A DNA stretch of 5,776 nucleotides. Origin: Phycisphaeraceae bacterium (GTDB lineage Bacteria > Planctomycetota > Phycisphaerae > Phycisphaerales > Phycisphaeraceae). The DNA is taken from positions 1 to 5,776 of the forward strand of contig SKPT01000375.1 of the NCBI GenBank assembly GCA_007119405.1. The letters are read 5' to 3'. Positions 2,712 through 5,776 of this stretch are shown here, piece after piece (the stretch's first letter is position 1; the number at the start of each line of letters is the position of its first letter). Both the position numbers and the translations under genes were made by a program. The notes under the pieces are model-generated. The model worked only from the letters and a program-made list of their open reading frames with translations, was not told the origin of the DNA and did not search any database.

Positions 2712-5528
2712 TCATCCCCCATAAGGCCCCATCGCGTCGTAGACCAGGCGCACCTTCGCCGGTGACCTGCCGTGCTCTTCGAAGATCAGCAGCTCGTTCT
2801 CGCCATCCGTGCGCAGCCACGGCTCGGGCAGGTAGTAGCGCTGCTGCGGGCCCACGGCCTTTCCCGTGGCGGTGGCGACGAAATAGCGCCCCACGTTGTG
2901 GCCGTTGAGATAGATCTGCCCCTTGGTCAACCCGTGCGGCTCGAGCCACAAGGCCGCGCTCACGTCCCGGAGCTCAAAGCGTGTGCGATACCAACAGGGA
3001 AGCGCGTCGGCACTGCCCCCTGCCGAGGGCGCCCTGCCGGCTGCTTTATCAAAGGCCTCATCGCCCGGCGGGCCCCACGGGGTGAACGCCCACGCCCCGC
3101 GGGCGGTGACGGCCTCGGTGGCTTCGTAGAGCTTGATGTGCCTGGCCCACTCGATTTTGCCCGGCAGCGGGGCGAACAGGGCGAGACTGAGCTCGTTTCG
3201 GCCGCGCTTGACCGGCCCGGCGCCGGGCTCGAGCAGCAGGCGCTCGTACCCGGCTGAGGCCTCGGGGTGGTAATACGCGACGGGCTGATCGTTGACCCTC
3301 CACACCCCCGCCAGGGGCAGGCTTTCGACGTCGACGATCACCGGTTGCGTGCCCTTGGGCTTGATCTGCCATGTGACGCGCTGGGCCTGGCCTCGCTCGC
3401 CCCGCCGACACCACGGCATGTACCCGCCCAGCTCGAAGGGGTCGGGCGCGGCGGACGCGTGCACCTTCGCCTGGCCCAGGGCCAGGGGTGTGACCTTGTA
3501 GAGGTGGCTGACCAGGCCTGTGGGCTGGCCGAGGTGCGTGCCGATGTTGTGCCGGCCGAGGTTGTCGGCGAGGAGGACGATGTCGCCGGCGAGGCGCAGG
3601 TTGACCGGGCCGCGCTCCGCGCCCGGGCCCAGGCCCAGCAGGCCGACCGGCCTGGCCTTGCTGAACACGTGGAGGCGATCGCCGCCGAGCGGCGCCATCA
3701 TGCGTCCGGCCTTCGCCTGGCCGACGCCGATGCGATACCACCCGTAGCCGAAGCGCTGGCCGAGGGCTTCGAGCGAGGCGGGGCCGTCGATTCTGGTGAA
3801 CGCTGAAGCCGAGCCGTCGAGCAGGTTGTCGAGGGGGGCGCGCTGCCAATGACTCAAGCGTGGGGGCGTGGGCTTTCGCCTGCGGGTCACGGTCTCGCGC
3901 TGGACCTGGCCGTGGCTGTCGATGCGCCATCGCTGTGTCCAGCCGGGGCGGGGCAGGGGCTGGCCGTCGTCGTCGAGGCCGGCGGCGCCGACCACGAGGC
4001 CGGCCTTGTCGAGGTAGGCGGCGTCGACCTGCTGCTCGTTGAGGACGACGAGGGTGACGCCCTCGTGGTGGTCGACGAGCGGCTGGCGGGCGGTGGGGAC
4101 CTGGACGTGGAGTCGGGCGTCGTCGAGGCTGACGACGCCGTCGGCGCCGGCGGGGCCGAAGAGCACGAGCATGCGTCGATCGACGAAGGCCCAGGGGCGG
4201 AGGTTGGTGAAGTCGAGGGTGCCGACGGGGCCGAGGTTGACGTTCAGCAGCAGCCAGGCGACGGCGTCGCGGCCCAGGGGCACGTCCATGGTCAGGCCGT
4301 TGGGCAGCATGACGTTGACGGCCGCGGGCTTGGTGCGCCCCGGTTCCGGTCGCAGGAGGTAGACGGCGTCGCCCTGTGTGCCGGGGACGTGGATGACGCT
4401 GACGTCGGCGCCGGGCTGGTCGGGGGTGATCACGGTCGGGCCGCGGCCGGGCTCGAGGTGGGCGAGGACGTGGCTGAACTGGCTGGCGAAGGTGGAGACG
4501 CGTTTGACGGCGTCGAACTTGGGTCCGCGGCCGCCGGCTTCGAGCAGGGGGGCGTCGTAGTCGTAGCTGGTGGTGACGAAGGCGTCGGGTCGGGCGTTGA
4601 CCCGGCCGCCGGTGAAGGCGAAGTTGGTTCCGCCGTGAAACATGTAGAGGTTGTACTGTCCGCCGGCGGCGAGCATCTCGACGAGGCGATGCTCGACGTC
4701 TTCGGGGGAGTCGTCGTCGCCGCGGGGCTCGGCCCACCAGTCGGCGCGGCCGGTCCAGAACTCGGCGACGAGGCGGGGGGCGTCGGGCTGGACGACGCCG
4801 AGCTGGCGCAGGTGCTGGGCGAGGTGATGTTTGGCGTTCCAGGTGTCGATGGTGCCCTCGACGCGCTGCCAGAGGTTGTTGCAGTTGGTCAGGGGCACCT
4901 CGCAGCCGTTCTCGCGGAGGTAGCGTGCGAGCTCGCGGAGGTAGGCGTGGGCCTGCTCGTCGTGTTGGCAGAACCACTCGTTCTCGACCTGGAGCATGAG
5001 GATGGGCCCGCCGGCGCCGCCGGCGTAGCCGCCGGCGGCGGCGCCGGGGACGTTGTGCGTCGCGGGGCCGACGACGGCCCCGTGGCCGGGGACGGTGAGC
5101 TGGAGGTCGCGCACCTGGCCCATGACGGCTCCGAGGTAGCGGGCGCAGGCTTCGAGGTAGACGGCGCCCGCCTGGCGGAGCCTGACGTCCTTGCGTGCGG
5201 TGAGCCAGGCGGGCAGGCCGCCGGCGTCCCACTCGGCGCAGACGTAGGGCCCGGGCCGGAGGATGCAGTACATCCCCTCTTCGCCGACGATCTCGACGAA
5301 GCGGCGCAGGTCGAGGTCGCCGGCGAAGTCGAACCGGCCGGGCTCAGGCTCGTGCAGGTTCCAGAAGACGTAGGTCTCGATGCAGTTGAGCCCGGCCTGC
5401 TTGGCGGCGCGGATGCGTTGCCGCCAGAGCTGGTGCGGCGTGCGGGGGTAGTGGATGGCCCCGGAGACGAGCCAGATGCGCCGGCCATCGACGATGAAGC
5501 TTTGACCGTCGTAGGTGATGCTCGCCAT
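2712..5528 (-). CDS. GH35 beta-galactosidase
   Basis: A retaining glycoside hydrolase that removes terminal beta-D-galactose (EC 3.2.1.23); 938 residues, complete. The catalytic barrel is at about 1-340: YVFWNLHEPEPG (53-64), LRPGPYVCAEWDAGGLPAWL (90-109), the family signature GGPILMLQVENEW (173-185) with acid/base Glu184, AEFWTG (255-260) with nucleophile Glu256, MFHGGTNF (296-303) and TSYDYDAPL (320-328). Roles are by analogy with Glu188 and Glu268 of human GLB1. Beta-rich domains follow, including a segment near 593-690. A C-terminal galactose-binding-like jelly roll lies at about 845-930 (IYLNGHNVGRYF, 872-883, then GPQQRYYLPEPWL). There is no signal peptide, so it is probably cytoplasmic and acts on imported oligosaccharides. 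Odd points: a Gly/Ala/Pro-rich insert at about 145-172 before the acid/base motif, and Trp185 where Phe or Tyr is usual. ATG at 5528 is the start by homology (MASITYDGQSFIVDG); the Shine-Dalgarno is weak. Exact substrate is unknown. Confidence 0.93.
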   Translation of the reverse strand: MASITYDGQSFIVDGRRIWLVSGAIHYPRTPHQLWRQRIRAAKQAGLNCIETYVFWNLHEPEPGRFDFAGDLDLRRFVEIVGEEGMYCILRPGPYVCAEWDAGGLPAWLTARKDVRLRQAGAVYLEACARYLGAVMGQVRDLQLTVPGHGAVVGPATHNVPGAAAGGYAGGAGGPILMLQVENEWFCQHDEQAHAYLRELARYLRENGCEVPLTNCNNLWQRVEGTIDTWNAKHHLAQHLRQLGVVQPDAPRLVAEFWTGRADWWAEPRGDDDSPEDVEHRLVEMLAAGGQYNLYMFHGGTNFAFTGGRVNARPDAFVTTSYDYDAPLLEAGGRGPKFDAVKRVSTFASQFSHVLAHLEPGRGPTVITPDQPGADVSVIHVPGTQGDAVYLLRPEPGRTKPAAVNVMLPNGLTMDVPLGRDAVAWLLLNVNLGPVGTLDFTNLRPWAFVDRRMLVLFGPAGADGVVSLDDARLHVQVPTARQPLVDHHEGVTLVVLNEQQVDAAYLDKAGLVVGAAGLDDDGQPLPRPGWTQRWRIDSHGQVQRETVTRRRKPTPPRLSHWQRAPLDNLLDGSASAFTRIDGPASLEALGQRFGYGWYRIGVGQAKAGRMMAPLGGDRLHVFSKARPVGLLGLGPGAERGPVNLRLAGDIVLLADNLGRHNIGTHLGQPTGLVSHLYKVTPLALGQAKVHASAAPDPFELGGYMPWCRRGERGQAQRVTWQIKPKGTQPVIVDVESLPLAGVWRVNDQPVAYYHPEASAGYERLLLEPGAGPVKRGRNELSLALFAPLPGKIEWARHIKLYEATEAVTARGAWAFTPWGPPGDEAFDKAAGRAPSAGGSADALPCWYRTRFELRDVSAALWLEPHGLTKGQIYLNGHNVGRYFVATATGKAVGPQQRYYLPEPWLRTDGENELLIFEEHGRSPAKVRLVYDAMGPYGG

Positions 5529-5681
5529 GGGCGTGGTCTCGTGCGGCCGGGCCGGGGTGGTGGCGGTTGTGGTGGTGGCGGGGGCGGGGCCGGCTCAAAC
5601 CTTAGAACCTGTCAGCCGCCACTGCAAAGATGCACCCGTCCAAGCGGGGCGGGCACCACCCGGCCGTGGGGGGTGGTCCGT
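5529..5681. other. Upstream region of the beta-galactosidase gene
   Basis: This stretch should hold the leader and promoter of the minus-strand GH35 gene. Nearest the start codon it is GC-extreme. The only AT-richer patch is about 5595-5635, the likeliest promoter location, but I could not find a convincing -35/-10 pair there. A 7-bp inverted repeat, ACCACCC at 5655-5661 and GGGTGGT at 5671-5677, might be a regulator site. No reading frame here looks real. Confidence 0.4.
5551..5593 (+). repeat. G-rich low-complexity tract before GH35
   Basis: The plus strand carries repeated GGT and GGC steps and runs of four or five G (GGGGTGG, GGTGGTGGCG, GGGGCGGGG). The GH35 messenger would therefore have a C-rich leader about 25-65 bases before its start. 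The G-rich strand is the template and might fold into a quadruplex. It could also simply be drift in very GC-rich DNA. Confidence 0.45.
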
Positions 5682-5760
5682 CCCCTCCTGCTCCTGATCC
5701 TGATCCTGATTCCTTATCCAAAGCCGGCGGAATCAGGATCAGGATTAGGGGGGGGAGGGG
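5682..5760. repeat. Long hairpin built from a TCCTGA hexamer
   Basis: Bases 5682-5713 pair with 5729-5760 around a 15-base loop (5714-5728). The inner 17 bp (5697-5713 with 5729-5745) are perfect. The outer 15 positions have one mismatch (5690/5752) and three G-T steps (5696/5746, 5692/5750, 5689/5753). The left arm contains three tandem TCCTGA units (5692-5709), and the right arm carries the inverted units followed by a G-run. It lies over 150 bases upstream of GH35, so it is either a terminator for a gene beyond the window, a cruciform-forming repeat, or a dispersed element. Confidence 0.75.
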
Positions 5761-5762
5761 TT

Positions 5763-5776
5763 AACGCTCAACGCTC
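5763..5776. repeat. Tandem heptamer AACGCTC x2 at the window edge
   Basis: Two exact copies of AACGCTC run to the last base, so the array may continue outside the window. It directly follows the long hairpin and has no coding potential that I can see. Confidence 0.5.

Noticed and set aside
1904..2908. 334-codon plus-strand frame across the zinc-ribbon region
   Set aside because: Arg/Thr/Ser/Pro-rich throughout and antisense to two frames with proper zinc-ribbon motifs; no start signal.
3058..5232. 724-codon open frame inside and on the same strand as the GH35 gene
   Set aside because: The translation is almost entirely Arg, Pro, Ala and His, the typical product of a shifted frame in GC-rich DNA. 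The GH35 frame carries all family motifs over the same span.
5595..5640. Sigma70 promoter for the GH35 gene
   Set aside because: On the minus strand TTTGCA and CTGACA could be -35 boxes, but no -10 with more than weak similarity lies at 16-18 bases.

Overview
The window is GC-rich DNA, roughly two thirds G+C by eye. It probably comes from a planctomycete, most likely of the Phycisphaerae type. This rests on a membrane protein ending in a CxxCGYxxRG...CPECG zinc ribbon, a second small protein with the same Cys spacing, a C-terminal helix-turn-helix tail of a kind I associate with that group, and a long GH35 beta-galactosidase. The assignment is inference from protein style; there is no rRNA or other marker.

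Layout: (1) Bases 1-170, + strand, are the last 55 codons of a protein ending in a helix-turn-helix-like segment. (2) Bases 171-298 are a short gap with a plausible sigma70-type promoter and a strong Shine-Dalgarno. (3) Bases 299-1189, + strand, are a complete dapA (4-hydroxy-tetrahydrodipicolinate synthase) with every standard catalytic residue. (4) Bases 1190-1559 are a gene-free gap between convergent genes, packed with palindromes: a perfect 16-bp stem (1376-1411), a 70-bp element with GGGTGGGTA/TACCCACCC ends (1438-1507), and several small hairpins. (5) Bases 1560-2144, - strand, encode a four-helix membrane protein with a C-terminal zinc ribbon. (6) Bases 2145-2314 are a second intergenic patch. 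It holds a diverged copy of the first palindrome in opposite orientation, a further 9-bp inverted repeat, and a GC hairpin just after the next gene. (7) Bases 2315-2708, - strand, hold a short TM plus zinc-ribbon reading frame. Just upstream of it, in another frame, is a Cys-containing start that looks coupled to the beta-galactosidase; this may be one broken gene. (8) Bases 2712-5528, - strand, are a complete 938-residue GH35 beta-galactosidase. (9) Bases 5529-5776 are an upstream region with a G-rich tract, a 32-bp-stem hairpin built from the hexamer TCCTGA, and a tandem heptamer at the edge.

The genes do not form one pathway. dapA belongs to lysine and diaminopimelate synthesis, and GH35 to galactoside degradation. 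The zinc-ribbon proteins have no assignable function. The three minus-strand units could be cotranscribed (GH35, then the small ORF(s), then the membrane protein), although hairpins lie between the last two. The most unusual content is the set of palindromic, probably dispersed, repeats around the zinc-ribbon genes. I see no convincing new multi-gene system such as a defence island, CRISPR array or phage module.
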